Of a DNA stretch of 64,000 bases, positions 36,028 to 44,900 are shown in pieces. Within the stretch, counting starts at the first letter, position 1. Each line of letters opens with the position of its first letter. The translations under genes were made by a program, and so were the position numbers. Origin of the DNA: an uncultured Bacteroidota bacterium (GTDB taxonomy: Bacteria; Bacteroidota; Bacteroidia; Bacteroidales; P3); contig CADBDA010000003.1 of assembly GCA_902793295.1 (NCBI GenBank), positions 141,637-205,636 of the forward strand, read 5' to 3'. The notes beneath the pieces were generated by a model. It was not told the origin of the DNA, made no database searches, and was given only the letters and a program-made list of their open reading frames with translations.

Positions 36028-37164
36028 CTAATTCGGCATGGAGGTGGTGCGCATCATGCTTTGCCACAGCAGCTGCGCCGTGCGGTCCCACGAGAAAAGC
36101 AAACGCCGTTCACGACCTTTGGCGATAAGGCTTTCGCGAAGCGCGTTATCGTCGACCAGACGGCCCATGGCCTCAGCAATAGCATCGACATTCAACGGGT
36201 CGACCACCAACGCCGCATCGCCAGCCACCTCAGGCATCGAAGTCACGTTGGCCGTCATAACAGCAGTTTCAGCATGGTAAGCCTCGATTATTGGAATACC
36301 GAATCCCTCGAAGAGCGACGGATAGACCAATGCCACCGCAGCCGAAAGAAGCTTGGACAACTTGTCGGAGTCGACATGACCAAGGAAGCGGACATCCTGC
36401 TGATGGCGCATGCCGTCGAAGGCAGCTGCCAGCTCATCCTGCCACCAATAGCGGCTACCCACCACGACCAGACGTGTGGTGTCGGATGGATGCTGATCCC
36501 TATAGCGATCGAATGCCAGCAAAGTGTTGGTCAAGTTTTTACGTCGCGAGATGGTTCCAATGAAGATAAAGTAAGGGTTGCCGTCGGTATATTCCGAACG
36601 GATACGACATTTCTCCTCGTCGGGGTAAGGTCTGTAGAAGTCGTGCGCACCATCGTAGACCACATCGATCTTTTCGGGGTCGATATGGTACGTGTCGACG
36701 ATGTCCTGTTTGGAAAACTCAGAGACCGTGGCAATACGTGACGCATTGCGGGCGAACTGCGGGAAGAAGTGCGTCATATATCGCTGGTGGGACGGACGCA
36801 GGAAGTCGGCTGCATGTTCGAAATTCAAGTCGTGGATGACCGTCAGCGTCGGCACCTTGGGGTGGAGCGGCATCCAGCCATCGGGTGACAGGAAACGGTC
36901 AATCTTATAGCGTTTCAGCGCTCGCGGGACACTCCATTGGAAGAACAGGCGCCACAGAATCGGGTGGCGTGCCTGAGGGCAGAGCACCACCGGATGGACG
37001 TTGGGAGCGAAGATGAACTGCGGATCCGGCTTGCGGTCGAACAGAAAGAAGAATTCATGTTCCGGATGGGCGCTGACGATGCGACGGAGCGTTTCGGCCG
37101 TGAACCAGCCGATGCCGTCGAGGCGATGAGGGAGCAGCAGACGCGTGTTGACAGCTATGCGCAC
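36028..37164 (-). CDS. Glycosyltransferase, family 4 (GT-B fold)
   Basis: A 378-residue retaining glycosyltransferase. The N-terminal domain opens MRIAVNTRLLLPHRLDGIGWF; the acceptor-side loop includes VIHDLNFEH and ATVSEFSKQD. The C-terminal Rossmann domain has YFIFIGTISRRKNLTNTLLA and the donor-sugar motif EGFGIPIIEAYHAE, which is the GT4 EX7E pair. Such enzymes add hexoses during surface polysaccharide, LPS or glycoprotein synthesis, at the cytoplasmic face of the inner membrane. The substrate is not predictable. It follows purN by 54 bases on the same strand, with no other sugar genes nearby. Confidence 0.9.
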   Translation of the reverse strand: MRIAVNTRLLLPHRLDGIGWFTAETLRRIVSAHPEHEFFFLFDRKPDPQFIFAPNVHPVVLCPQARHPILWRLFFQWSVPRALKRYKIDRFLSPDGWMPLHPKVPTLTVIHDLNFEHAADFLRPSHQRYMTHFFPQFARNASRIATVSEFSKQDIVDTYHIDPEKIDVVYDGAHDFYRPYPDEEKCRIRSEYTDGNPYFIFIGTISRRKNLTNTLLAFDRYRDQHPSDTTRLVVVGSRYWWQDELAAAFDGMRHQQDVRFLGHVDSDKLSKLLSAAVALVYPSLFEGFGIPIIEAYHAETAVMTANVTSMPEVAGDAALVVDPLNVDAIAEAMGRLVDDNALRESLIAKGRERRLLFSWDRTAQLLWQSMMRTTSMPN

Positions 37165-37218
37165 GATGGGGAAAATTGATGATTGACAACTAGATTAATA
37201 ACATCCTGACCCGAACAC

Positions 37219-37818
37219 TCATAGTTCAGCCACAGGCATGGGGCGGTTGAGGACAAAAGCCTCAATGACACGAGGGAAGTAAGCTTTTTCGAGCAGGTGG
37301 ATTTTAGCCGCCAGATCGTCGGCCGAGTCGTTGGCGTCGATGCGGCAACGTGCCTGGAAAAGCGTCGTTCCACAGTCGTAGCGGTTGTCGACCACATGGA
37401 TAGTGATGCCCGAAAACTGCTCATGGTTGGCGATAACAGCCTCATGCACATGGTGGCCGTACATGCCCTTGCCACCATAGTTGGGCAGCAGGGCCGGATG
37501 GATATTGACCACGCGGTTGGGGAAAGCCCGAAGCAAGTTGTCGGGCACCAGCAGCAGGAAGCCTGCCAGGATGAGGTAGTCGACGCCCCGATCCTGAAGG
37601 AAATGCAGGACATTGTCGGTCTCGAAGAAATCGTGACGGTTGAAGTATTGGGCGTCGATACCCAGCTGTTGGGCACGGGTGGCCACATAGGCGTCACGCT
37701 TATTATAGACAATCACATTGACCCGTACATCGTTGCTTTGGGCGAAATATTCCGATATTTGTTGGGCATTGGTGCCGTTGCCCGATGCGAGGATAGCCAG
37801 TTGAATCGGTTTCTGCAT
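37219..37818 (-). CDS. purN: Phosphoribosylglycinamide formyltransferase
   Basis: Transfers a formyl group from 10-formyltetrahydrofolate to GAR in purine synthesis. The 199-residue protein has the phosphate loop ASGNGTN (residues 11-17), catalytic Asn105 and His107 in NIHPALLPNYGGKGMYG, and the conserved Asp144 in HVVDNRYDCG. The Gly-Lys-Gly-Met-Tyr loop form is usual in Bacteroidetes. It is divergent from acpP-fabF-rnc, also a common layout. An inverted repeat lies between its -33 and -7 boxes, so it may be controlled by a repressor. Confidence 0.96.
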   Translation of the reverse strand: MQKPIQLAILASGNGTNAQQISEYFAQSNDVRVNVIVYNKRDAYVATRAQQLGIDAQYFNRHDFFETDNVLHFLQDRGVDYLILAGFLLLVPDNLLRAFPNRVVNIHPALLPNYGGKGMYGHHVHEAVIANHEQFSGITIHVVDNRYDCGTTLFQARCRIDANDSADDLAAKIHLLEKAYFPRVIEAFVLNRPMPVAEL

Positions 37819-37877
37819 AGTTAAAATTCAGCTATTAAATGACAGTTCAGAAATAGAATTTTTTTTCAACAAAAATG

Positions 37878-37911
37878 CAAAAATAGCAAGAAAAATCCGA
37901 TTTCTTGCAAA
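37878..37911 (-). promoter_or_regulatory. purN promoter with inverted repeat in the spacer
   Basis: On the minus strand -33 TTTG (37908-37911) and -7 TATTTTTG (37878-37885) are 22 bases apart. The spacer is almost exactly filled by GCAAGAAA, seven bases, TTTCTTGC (37886-37908), a perfect inverted repeat placed where a repressor would block RNA polymerase. Confidence 0.55.
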
Positions 37912-38061
37912 AATTTCAAACTATTTTTTTAATTACTGGCATTCAATATATTGCAAAATACATGCTTTTATATTAATTTGATTTTCAGCGATATTTTACG
38001 AGGCAAAAATACAAAATGGAGAAGACCGTTTTTGGAACGCATAGCATACTGTATCCCAAAT

Positions 38062-38078
38062 TGTTAATATATTTAACA
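38062..38078 (+). promoter_or_regulatory. Inverted repeat upstream of acpP
   Basis: TGTTAA and TTAACA flank TATAT, a perfect 17-base inverted repeat about 45 bases upstream of the acpP -7 box. The shape suits a dimeric regulator. No protein can be assigned. Confidence 0.4.
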
Positions 38079-38102
38079 TTAAGAATTTTGCCAAAAAATT
38101 AG

Positions 38103-38131
38103 GTTGGAATGGTTTTTTTTTCGTTACTTTG
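38103..38131 (+). promoter_or_regulatory. Promoter of acpP-fabF-rnc
   Basis: GTTG (38103-38106) and TTACTTTG (38124-38131) are near matches to the -33 and -7 boxes, 17 bases apart. Transcription would start about 25 bases before the acpP ATG. Confidence 0.5.
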
Positions 38132-38162
38132 CAAACTGTTTAATTCAAAAAATTAGAGAAAA

Positions 38163-38399
38163 ATGTCTGAAATTGCAACTAAAGTAAAAGCTATCATCGT
38201 TGATAAGCTTGGTGTCGATGAAAAAGATGTTACTCCGGAAGCCAGTTTCACCAATGACCTCGGAGCAGACTCCCTCGATACCGTCGAGTTAATCATGGAA
38301 CTTGAGAAAGAGTTCGACATTCAGATTCCCGAAAGCGAAGCCGAGAAGATTGCCACCGTTGGTGACGCCATTGCTTTCATTGAGAATGCTGGAAAATAA
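38163..38399 (+). CDS. acpP: Acyl carrier protein
   Basis: A 78-residue acidic acyl carrier protein. The phosphopantetheine attachment site is Ser37 in [16 protein letters not shown]; helices flank it as usual ([32 protein letters not shown]). It carries growing acyl chains in type II fatty-acid synthesis. It is 12 bases ahead of fabF and shares its promoter; the same unit continues into rnc. An inverted repeat and a recognisable promoter lie in the AT-rich gap upstream (37819-38162), which holds no gene. Confidence 0.98.
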   Translation: MSEIATKVKAIIVDKLGVDEKDVTPEASFTNDLGADSLDTVELIMELEKEFDIQIPESEAEKIATVGDAIAFIENAGK

Positions 38400-38411
38400 C
38401 CGATTCATTCC

Positions 38412-39653
38412 ATGAATCTAAAGAGAGTAGTTGTTACAGGTCTAGGATCACTTACTCCGATAGGCAATGATGTAGCCACCACATGGCAAGCGATGCTCGC
38501 CGGAGTAAGTGGTGCTAGCCTGATTACTCGCTTTAACGCTTCGCAGTTCAAATGCAAGATTGCCTGTGAAGTAAAGGGGTTTGAGCCCCTAAATTTTTTT
38601 GACCGTAAGGAGTGTCGGAAGCTAGATCCCTTCACCCAATACGGTCTGGTGGCCTCGGACGAAGCCATCAAAGACTCCGGATTGGACACCGAGCACGACA
38701 AGACACGAATCGGTGTGATATGGGGTAGCGGAAATGGCGGCGTATTGACATTTCAGAATGAGATACGCGACTATGTGAAAGGCGGGGAGCAACCCCGATT
38801 CAGTCCATTTTTCTGCACCCGCATGATTTCGAACATCTGTGCCGGACAGATATCCATCAAATATGGTTTCCGTGGTCCCAACTACTGTACGGTGGCAGCG
38901 TGTGCCTCGTCGGCAGCCGCCATATCCGATGCCTTCAACCTGATACGGTTGGGTAAGGCCGACGCCATCATTGCCGGCGGATCGGAGGCAGCAGTCACAG
39001 AGTGCAGCATTGGCGGATTCGGTTCGATGCAGGCCCTTTCGTTCCGCAACGACGATCCGCAGACCGCCTCACGGCCCTTCGACAAAGACCGTGACGGTTT
39101 TGTGCTGGCCGAAGGCGCCGGAGCGCTGGTGCTGGAGGAGTTGGAGCATGCCCAGGCTCGAGGAGCCAAGATTTACGCCGAATTGACCGGATGCGGTCTC
39201 AGCGCCGACGCCTACCATATCACCGCCTCCCATCCCGAAGGACAAGGGGCCTACGACGCCATGCTGGATGCCGTCAAGGAATCCGACATGCCACTCGACG
39301 CTGTCGACCACATCAACACCCACGGCACATCGACCCCCATCGGCGACATATCGGAGCCCAAAGCCATTGAGCGCCTGTTTGGGGAGCACGCCTACAAGAT
39401 CAATCTCAACTCCACCAAATCGATGACCGGCCACCTGCTGGGCGCCGCCGGATGTGTGGAAGCCATTGCCACCGTGATGGCCATCAAGGAGGGTGTCGTT
39501 CCGCCCACTATCAACCATTTCACCGACGACCCCAACATTGCCCCCCTCAACTTCACCTTCAACAAAGCCGTGAAACGGGACGTGCATTTCGCGCTGAGCA
39601 ATGCCTTTGGATTCGGCGGTCACAACATCTGTTTGGCTTTCAGAAAACTGTGA
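38412..39653 (+). CDS. fabF: 3-oxoacyl-[acyl-carrier-protein] synthase II
   Basis: Elongating condensing enzyme of fatty-acid synthesis. The 413-residue thiolase-fold protein has the Cys-His-His triad at Cys164 (VAACASSAAA), His304 (INTHGTSTP) and His341 (SMTGHLLGAAG). Length and opening (KRVVVTGLGSLTPIGND) are those of FabF rather than FabH. It is tightly linked to acpP upstream and rnc downstream, the arrangement seen across Bacteroidetes. Confidence 0.97.
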   Translation: MNLKRVVVTGLGSLTPIGNDVATTWQAMLAGVSGASLITRFNASQFKCKIACEVKGFEPLNFFDRKECRKLDPFTQYGLVASDEAIKDSGLDTEHDKTRIGVIWGSGNGGVLTFQNEIRDYVKGGEQPRFSPFFCTRMISNICAGQISIKYGFRGPNYCTVAACASSAAAISDAFNLIRLGKADAIIAGGSEAAVTECSIGGFGSMQALSFRNDDPQTASRPFDKDRDGFVLAEGAGALVLEELEHAQARGAKIYAELTGCGLSADAYHITASHPEGQGAYDAMLDAVKESDMPLDAVDHINTHGTSTPIGDISEPKAIERLFGEHAYKINLNSTKSMTGHLLGAAGCVEAIATVMAIKEGVVPPTINHFTDDPNIAPLNFTFNKAVKRDVHFALSNAFGFGGHNICLAFRKL

Positions 39654-39669
39654 GGGAGATTGACGGCCT

Positions 39670-40419
39670 ATGATACTGTTTCGCAAAAGGAAAGAGAACG
39701 AGGCATTCTACAGTTTCTTTAAGAACATACTGGGGTTCACGCCCCGGCATACCGACATTTACCAGATAGCCTTCATCCACAAGTCCAAATCGATGGAGAC
39801 CCTGCAAGGCCGCAAAGTGAACAACGAGCGCCTGGAATATCTGGGTGATGCCGTGCTGAGCACCATTGTGGCCGAATATCTCTACAAACGATACCCCTAT
39901 CAAGGCGAAGGCTTCCTGACCGAGATGCGGTCGAAGATAGTCAGCCGCGCCAACCTCAACAAGTTGGCACAGAAGATAGGCCTTTCGCAACTGATTCAAT
40001 ACAACAAAGAATCGCAAGGCATCTTCAAATCCATCGACGGCGACGCATTCGAAGCATTGGTCGGCGCCATCTATCTGGAGAAAGGATTCAAATTCACACG
40101 CCATGTCATCATCGACCGCGTCATCAAGATACACATGGATGTGGACACCCTGTCGCATCAGGACTGGAACTTCAAGAGCAAGCTGATTGACTGGGGCCAG
40201 AAAGAGCACCGGAAGGTGACTTTTGAAGTGGAACGTGTTTTGTACCAAGGCAAGAAGAATGCCAGCCGCAAAGAATACGAAATACGCGCCATGATAGACG
40301 GCGAACCCCATGAGTTGGCTGTGGAGTACTCCATCAAAGCCGCCGAACAGCTGGCAGCCGAGAAAACGTACAAGAAACTGGTCGAAGAGGGCACCATCAA
40401 GGTCAAAGCGGAGAATTGA
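39670..40419 (+). CDS. rnc: Ribonuclease III
   Basis: Cleaves double-stranded RNA in rRNA maturation and RNA decay. The 249-residue protein has the endonuclease signature ERLEYLGDAVL at residues 53-63, the second catalytic patch in FEALVGAIYLEKGF, and a C-terminal double-stranded-RNA-binding domain from about residue 170 to the end (AAEQLAAEKTYKKLVEE). It follows fabF by 16 bases and is probably cotranscribed. Confidence 0.96.
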   Translation: MILFRKRKENEAFYSFFKNILGFTPRHTDIYQIAFIHKSKSMETLQGRKVNNERLEYLGDAVLSTIVAEYLYKRYPYQGEGFLTEMRSKIVSRANLNKLAQKIGLSQLIQYNKESQGIFKSIDGDAFEALVGAIYLEKGFKFTRHVIIDRVIKIHMDVDTLSHQDWNFKSKLIDWGQKEHRKVTFEVERVLYQGKKNASRKEYEIRAMIDGEPHELAVEYSIKAAEQLAAEKTYKKLVEEGTIKVKAEN

Positions 40420-40529
40420 GCATTCCGACCATTCGACCTAAAGAAATTCCAACTGCCTTATTATAAAACAATTGCAGTTTGGCTGGAAAATATAAACGAT
40501 ATTTTCTCGGCCAAATAGAAAAAATAGTG

Positions 40530-40537
40530 TATTTTTG
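40530..40537 (+). promoter_or_regulatory. Promoter -7 box of the 40656 lipoprotein gene
   Basis: TATTTTTG matches the consensus exactly. It implies a leader of about 110 bases before the ATG. No -33 box is clear. Confidence 0.5.
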
Positions 40538-40655
40538 CAACTTATTAAAAGTCAAAAAAGAGTTACATCGGCCGGAAAGAAGGATCCCTTCCGTCCGCTG
40601 GTAACACAAATGCAAACAGGATCCATTTTTAAGAACAAGTATTAACAAAACAATC

Positions 40656-41369
40656 ATGAAAAAACGTTTATTTAACGGCATTCTGGCCATTACCTGCCTA
40701 TTTTCCATGGCGTCGTGCGACGGTGTAGAATTCATCAACAGCGTCATTGAGGACGGCCTCTTGGGCAATTCCACCGTCTATATCACCAACGAAGCCGGTG
40801 ATGTTGACACCTTAGCGTTCACATCCAGCGTGGCCGACGATTTCAGCAAGACCGTCAACGACATCACCAGCGTGGCAACGATCGACCTGAGTGCCAATGT
40901 AGACCTGACATCCAACGACCTGGCTTTCCCCTTCATGGCCTTCCAGTTTGCCGACACCACGACGGGATCCTATGCCTTGGATCATCTGCTGACAGTTGAA
41001 CGACTTTATCATTTCAACTTCGACACGCTGTCCAGTATTCTGGCCGGCCCCAGCGGAACCAATCTGATTGTCATCGCCATGTCGGACACCGCATGGTATA
41101 TCTCCGATGCGGGCAACATCAACATCAGCGCCTATCCCGCTGTAGGATTCATGCTTGAAGGCACACTGAACAATGTGTCAGCCTACTACATCACCCAAAG
41201 CGACATCGATCGTCTGAACCAGGCCATCGACAACGGGACCATGGTGTCGCCCAACGAATTTATCCACCCCGTGACCATGAGCGGCAACTTCAGCAGCCGT
41301 CGCGCCGCCATCATCCATAACCTTGTCAACAATGCCTTCGTCAATGGCGGTCTGAAGAACAAGAAATGA
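40656..41369 (+). CDS. Lipoprotein of unknown function
   Basis: A 237-residue protein I do not recognise. It has a clean lipoprotein signal: a positively charged start, a hydrophobic core, and lipobox SMASC with the lipidated residue at Cys21; Asp follows the Cys. The mature part is Thr/Asp/Asn-rich with short hydrophobic strands (TLAFTSSVADDF, LIVIAMSDTAWYI, VGFMLEGTLNNVSAYYI), suggesting a beta-rich fold. It has its own promoter and a strong terminator, so it is a single-gene unit between rnc and an outer-membrane pair. An envelope location is safe; a function is not. Confidence 0.8.
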   Translation: MKKRLFNGILAITCLFSMASCDGVEFINSVIEDGLLGNSTVYITNEAGDVDTLAFTSSVADDFSKTVNDITSVATIDLSANVDLTSNDLAFPFMAFQFADTTTGSYALDHLLTVERLYHFNFDTLSSILAGPSGTNLIVIAMSDTAWYISDAGNINISAYPAVGFMLEGTLNNVSAYYITQSDIDRLNQAIDNGTMVSPNEFIHPVTMSGNFSSRRAAIIHNLVNNAFVNGGLKNKK

Positions 41370-41430
41370 CAACCACTGCCCTGAGGGACCGTCGAAACCC
41401 CTTCCGACAGTTCCCTACAGCATAAACACC

Positions 41431-41477
41431 AAGACGCGCCATACCGAACAGTTGTCGGATGGCGCGTCTTCTTTTTT
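41431..41477 (+). terminator. Strong intrinsic terminator after the lipoprotein gene
   Basis: AAGACGCGCCAT pairs exactly with ATGGCGCGTCTT, with a further inner CCGA/TCGG stem, and is followed by CTTTTTTC. It overlaps the first codons of the longest frame of the next gene, which supports the later ATG at 41515. Confidence 0.92.
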
Positions 41478-41514
41478 CACGCCACCCGCCGAAAAGAAGA
41501 CCACCCACAAACCC

Positions 41515-42357
41515 ATGAAGCAACCATCGCACAGCCACCGCAACATCCTTCTGCTCATCACAGCCCTCCTTTGGCTGCTGCCGAACGCGACGCAGGCCCA
41601 GTTCGACTTCCCCGCCATGGGTGGTGCCGCCGCCGCTATGGGTGGCGCCACAGCGGCACAGACGGATTTCGAATCGGCGAGTGACAATATTGCTCTGCTG
41701 GGCGCGCTACAATCAGCCCATCTGACGCTCTCCATAAGACAACAGTTTGCCACAGAAGGGATGGGATATGCCCGATTTGGCGGAGCGATACCCGTCGGAT
41801 TCGGAAGTGTCGGGCTGACCGCACTCCACTACGGCAACAGCGGCTACAACGAGTTGCAAATCAGCGGAGCCTACGGCATACCCCTTGGCAACAATGTGCG
41901 TATGGGCGCAGGCTTCCACTACCTGCGGTCGTCCACCAGCGACCCCTACTACGACCCCCAGCAGCTGATGACCTTCAGCGTCGCCCTACAATACAGCCCG
42001 TCCGAACGAATTGCAATAGGATTCAGCACCTACAACCCACTGGCAGCCAGGATGCGCACCGACATCTACACCCGTGTGCCCGCCCGTTTCAATCTGGGGG
42101 CATCCTACCGGCCAGTCGAAAATCTGACGACCCTTGTGGAGGTCGAAAAAAACCTCTATTACGACCCAACGCTTCGCTTTGGTATCGAATATTGTCTGCA
42201 GCAGCACTACGCCTTCAGGGTCGGACTGGTCACCCACCCCACCATCTACACCTTCGGATTCGGCTTCCGCCAACGGCATATCGGCGCCGACCTGTCGGCA
42301 CAACTGCATGCCGTGCTGGGACTGACGCCCCAACTGAACCTCCATTACACCTTCTGA
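41515..42357 (+). CDS. Outer-membrane barrel protein, PorQ/PorV-like
   Basis: A 280-residue exported protein. The ATG at 41515 follows the terminator of the previous gene and starts a good signal peptide (LLPNATQAQ). The mature N-terminus has the motif AAAAMGGATAAQTDFESASDNIALLG, which resembles the start of PorV/PorQ-type outer-membrane proteins (A-M-G-G-A then an Asn-rich turn); the rest alternates aromatic strands to the C-terminal LNLHYTF, a typical barrel end. PorV and PorQ act in the type IX secretion system, but overall similarity here is only to the superfamily. Four bases separate it from the next gene, so the two form one operon and may work as a pair. Confidence 0.7.
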   Translation: MKQPSHSHRNILLLITALLWLLPNATQAQFDFPAMGGAAAAMGGATAAQTDFESASDNIALLGALQSAHLTLSIRQQFATEGMGYARFGGAIPVGFGSVGLTALHYGNSGYNELQISGAYGIPLGNNVRMGAGFHYLRSSTSDPYYDPQQLMTFSVALQYSPSERIAIGFSTYNPLAARMRTDIYTRVPARFNLGASYRPVENLTTLVEVEKNLYYDPTLRFGIEYCLQQHYAFRVGLVTHPTIYTFGFGFRQRHIGADLSAQLHAVLGLTPQLNLHYTF

Positions 42358-42361
42358 GTCC

Positions 42362-44452
42362 ATGAACCCCGCCGGTCGCCCACGAACACTCCTATTGTTG
42401 CTGTTGCTGGCCGTCAGCATTCCGCTGACCGCCCAAGAGAACAATGACCGTCTGTGGCAGCAGCTCATGGAGCAATGGGCCGAACAGAACGACAGCGAAG
42501 AGGTGCCCGACGATCTGTTGGAGCAGTTGCAAGGCTATATCGAGAACCCCATCAACCTCAACGACACCGCCTCCGATGCGTTGTGCGACCTACCCTTCCT
42601 GTCCGACTTCCAACGCGACGTCATCAAAGCCTATATAGCCCAAAACGGCGAGATGGTCACCCTCTCGGAACTGCACCTGCTCAACGGATTCGACACCCTC
42701 ACGCTGCGGCTGTTGGAGCCCTTTGTCACCGTAGCCCCTACGGATAACGGCACCAAGCCCACCCTCGGGCAAATGCTGCGCAACGGGCGAAGCAATCTGC
42801 GCATGGGCGGCCGTCAGCAATGGCCTCTGTCGCGAGGCTACAACGAAGACCACTATGCAGGCAACCCCCTGCGACTGTATTTCCGTTACCAATTCAAGTA
42901 CGCCGACCGCATCGCCCTGCAGGTGAGCGGAGAGAAAGACCCCGGAGAAGCCCTTTTCGGCGCCGCATCGCCCAAAGGGTTCGACTATTATGGCTATTAT
43001 CTGATGTTCCAACAGCTCGGCCGCCTGAAAAAAGCCATCGTCGGCAAGTACCAGCTGCAATTCGGCCAAGGCGCCACCCTGTGGAGCGGCTATGCCCCCT
43101 GGATGTCGGGCAGCATGCCCCTGTGGCGCTATGGGCAAGGGCTGCGGACCTCCAGCGCCTTTGGCGAATACGGCAGTCTGCGCGGCGCAGCAGCCACCCT
43201 GCAGTTGCACAGCCGATGGGAGCTGACCCTTTTCTATTCCCACACCTCGCGCGACGCCACGACAAACGATGCAGCCGACACCCTCGCTGCCGGCGAAGCC
43301 CAAGTGCAGAGCCTCTACCAATCAGGCTACCACCGCACCGACAACGAACTGTCGAAGAAAGGGCAGCTGACCGAACAACTCTACGGAGCCCATCTGCAAT
43401 ACCGCCATCGGCAACTGGTGGTCGGAGCCACCGCCTACGGCACGACCCTATCAGAAGCCATTGTGCCACCGGATTACGTCTACAACGCCTTTGCTTTCAG
43501 CGGCAGACGCAATTTCAATGCCGGCATCGACATTGCCTACCGTCACCGTAGGCTGCTCCTTTTCGGCGAAGTCGCTGCAGCCTGCAACGACAGTCTGACA
43601 TCCAGCTGGCACAGCCCGCAAACGCTGCCCGTAGCGGCAGTAGGCGGCCTGCAGTTCCACATCGACGCCAACAACAACCTCTCGATAGCCTACCACTACG
43701 GCGCCCCCACCTACAACAACCTCCATGCCAACACCCTCGGACAGAGTTCATCGCCACAGAATGAGGAAGGGTTGCTGCTCTATTTCCGCACCCGTCTCCC
43801 CTACTACATCTATCTGCAGACATCCGTCGACCTGTTCCGCTATCCTTGGATGCGCTACCGGGTCTACAGTCCTTCGAACGGAGCCGACTACCGACTGATG
43901 CTCAGCAAGGACGTCGCGCCCCACACCACCTTGGCCTGCCAATACCGCTACCGTACCGCCGAACGCAACAGCGACGGACAGACCTACAGCGTGGAACGCA
44001 TCCGGCGCCAACAGCTGCAACTGTCGCTCGACTATACCCCCGACCCGTCGCTACGGCTGCACACTCGCGTGGTCTACTCCTGGTTTGACTGCGAAGACCA
44101 CGCACCCCAGCAAGGATTCCTGGCGCTGCAAGATGTCAGCTACCGATGGCATCGCATACGGAGGCCACTGACGCTAAGCACACGCCTGGCCCTGTTTGAC
44201 ATTGGCGCCTACGACGCCCGCATCTATACCTATGAAAGCGATTTGATGTATGAATTTGCCGTCCCCATGCTGACCGACAAAGGCGTGCGCTGCTATTTGC
44301 TGTTGCGACAGGAGCTGTCGCCCAACCTCTCGATGGCCCTCAAATACGCCTACACCCTCTATCCCGAACGCGAAACCATCGGGTCCGGCTACGACCGCAT
44401 CGATGCCAACTATCGGCACGAGTTCAAGGCTCAACTACGGCTCCGGTTCTGA
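42362..44452 (+). CDS. Helix-hairpin-helix plus outer-membrane barrel protein
   Basis: A 696-residue exported protein with signal peptide (SIPLTAQ). Residues 60-120 read as a ComEA-type helix-hairpin-helix: PINLNDTASDALCDLPFLSD, then IAQNGEMVTLSELHLLNGFD. From about residue 140 the protein is made of alternating strands rich in Tyr, Arg and Leu ending in FKAQLRLRF, a large beta-barrel. Similar fusions are annotated in Bacteroidetes without a known function. The helix-hairpin-helix could bind DNA in the periplasm or serve as a protein contact. Translational linkage with the 41515 barrel gene suggests a common complex. Confidence 0.78.
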   Translation: MNPAGRPRTLLLLLLLAVSIPLTAQENNDRLWQQLMEQWAEQNDSEEVPDDLLEQLQGYIENPINLNDTASDALCDLPFLSDFQRDVIKAYIAQNGEMVTLSELHLLNGFDTLTLRLLEPFVTVAPTDNGTKPTLGQMLRNGRSNLRMGGRQQWPLSRGYNEDHYAGNPLRLYFRYQFKYADRIALQVSGEKDPGEALFGAASPKGFDYYGYYLMFQQLGRLKKAIVGKYQLQFGQGATLWSGYAPWMSGSMPLWRYGQGLRTSSAFGEYGSLRGAAATLQLHSRWELTLFYSHTSRDATTNDAADTLAAGEAQVQSLYQSGYHRTDNELSKKGQLTEQLYGAHLQYRHRQLVVGATAYGTTLSEAIVPPDYVYNAFAFSGRRNFNAGIDIAYRHRRLLLFGEVAAACNDSLTSSWHSPQTLPVAAVGGLQFHIDANNNLSIAYHYGAPTYNNLHANTLGQSSSPQNEEGLLLYFRTRLPYYIYLQTSVDLFRYPWMRYRVYSPSNGADYRLMLSKDVAPHTTLACQYRYRTAERNSDGQTYSVERIRRQQLQLSLDYTPDPSLRLHTRVVYSWFDCEDHAPQQGFLALQDVSYRWHRIRRPLTLSTRLALFDIGAYDARIYTYESDLMYEFAVPMLTDKGVRCYLLLRQELSPNLSMALKYAYTLYPERETIGSGYDRIDANYRHEFKAQLRLRF

Positions 44453-44536
44453 CGACAACAGCACGAATACCGATTCATGCATTCGCCTGATACCAAAGCC
44501 ATTCCAATAAAATAACGCAAAAATGGTGGAGAAAAC

Positions 44537-44854
44537 TCAGATGCTCTCCTTTAGTTGCACAAGGAAAGACCTCAGTTGGTTCAACGTGTCGACCAACTGC
44601 ATGTTGCGATCGGGCGATTTGTCGTTTTTCAGCTGTTGGCGGGCACCTTCGAGGGTCAATCCGCAATCCTTGGTCAGATAGTGGATGCGGCGCAGCAAGT
44701 CGATGTCCTGACGCGTATAGCTGCGTGTACCCTTTTTGTTTTTGGCCGGACGCAGCTGAGGGAACTCCGTCTCCCAGAAGCGGAGCAAAGAGGCATTCAC
44801 CCCAAGCATTTCGGCCACTTCGCCGATGTTGTAGTAAAGTTTTCCTTCTGTCAT
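44537..44854 (-). CDS. MerR-family transcriptional regulator
   Basis: A 105-residue MerR-type regulator. The winged helix-turn-helix covers residues 6-75: YYNIGEVAEMLGVNASLLRF, then WETEFPQLRPAKNKKGTRSYTRQDIDLLRRI. A short C-terminal helix (NMQLVDTLNQLRSFLVQLKE) would form the dimer coiled coil. There is no effector domain and no metal-binding Cys set, so a metal or drug sensor role is unlikely; short MerR proteins of this kind are common in Bacteroidetes and their targets are unknown. It follows lptD by 46 bases on the same strand and may be cotranscribed with it. Confidence 0.88.
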   Translation of the reverse strand: MTEGKLYYNIGEVAEMLGVNASLLRFWETEFPQLRPAKNKKGTRSYTRQDIDLLRRIHYLTKDCGLTLEGARQQLKNDKSPDRNMQLVDTLNQLRSFLVQLKESI

Positions 44855-44900
44855 ACTTTCAAGGTTTTAAGCTATATGGATAAGCAACGTTCGGTTGGTG

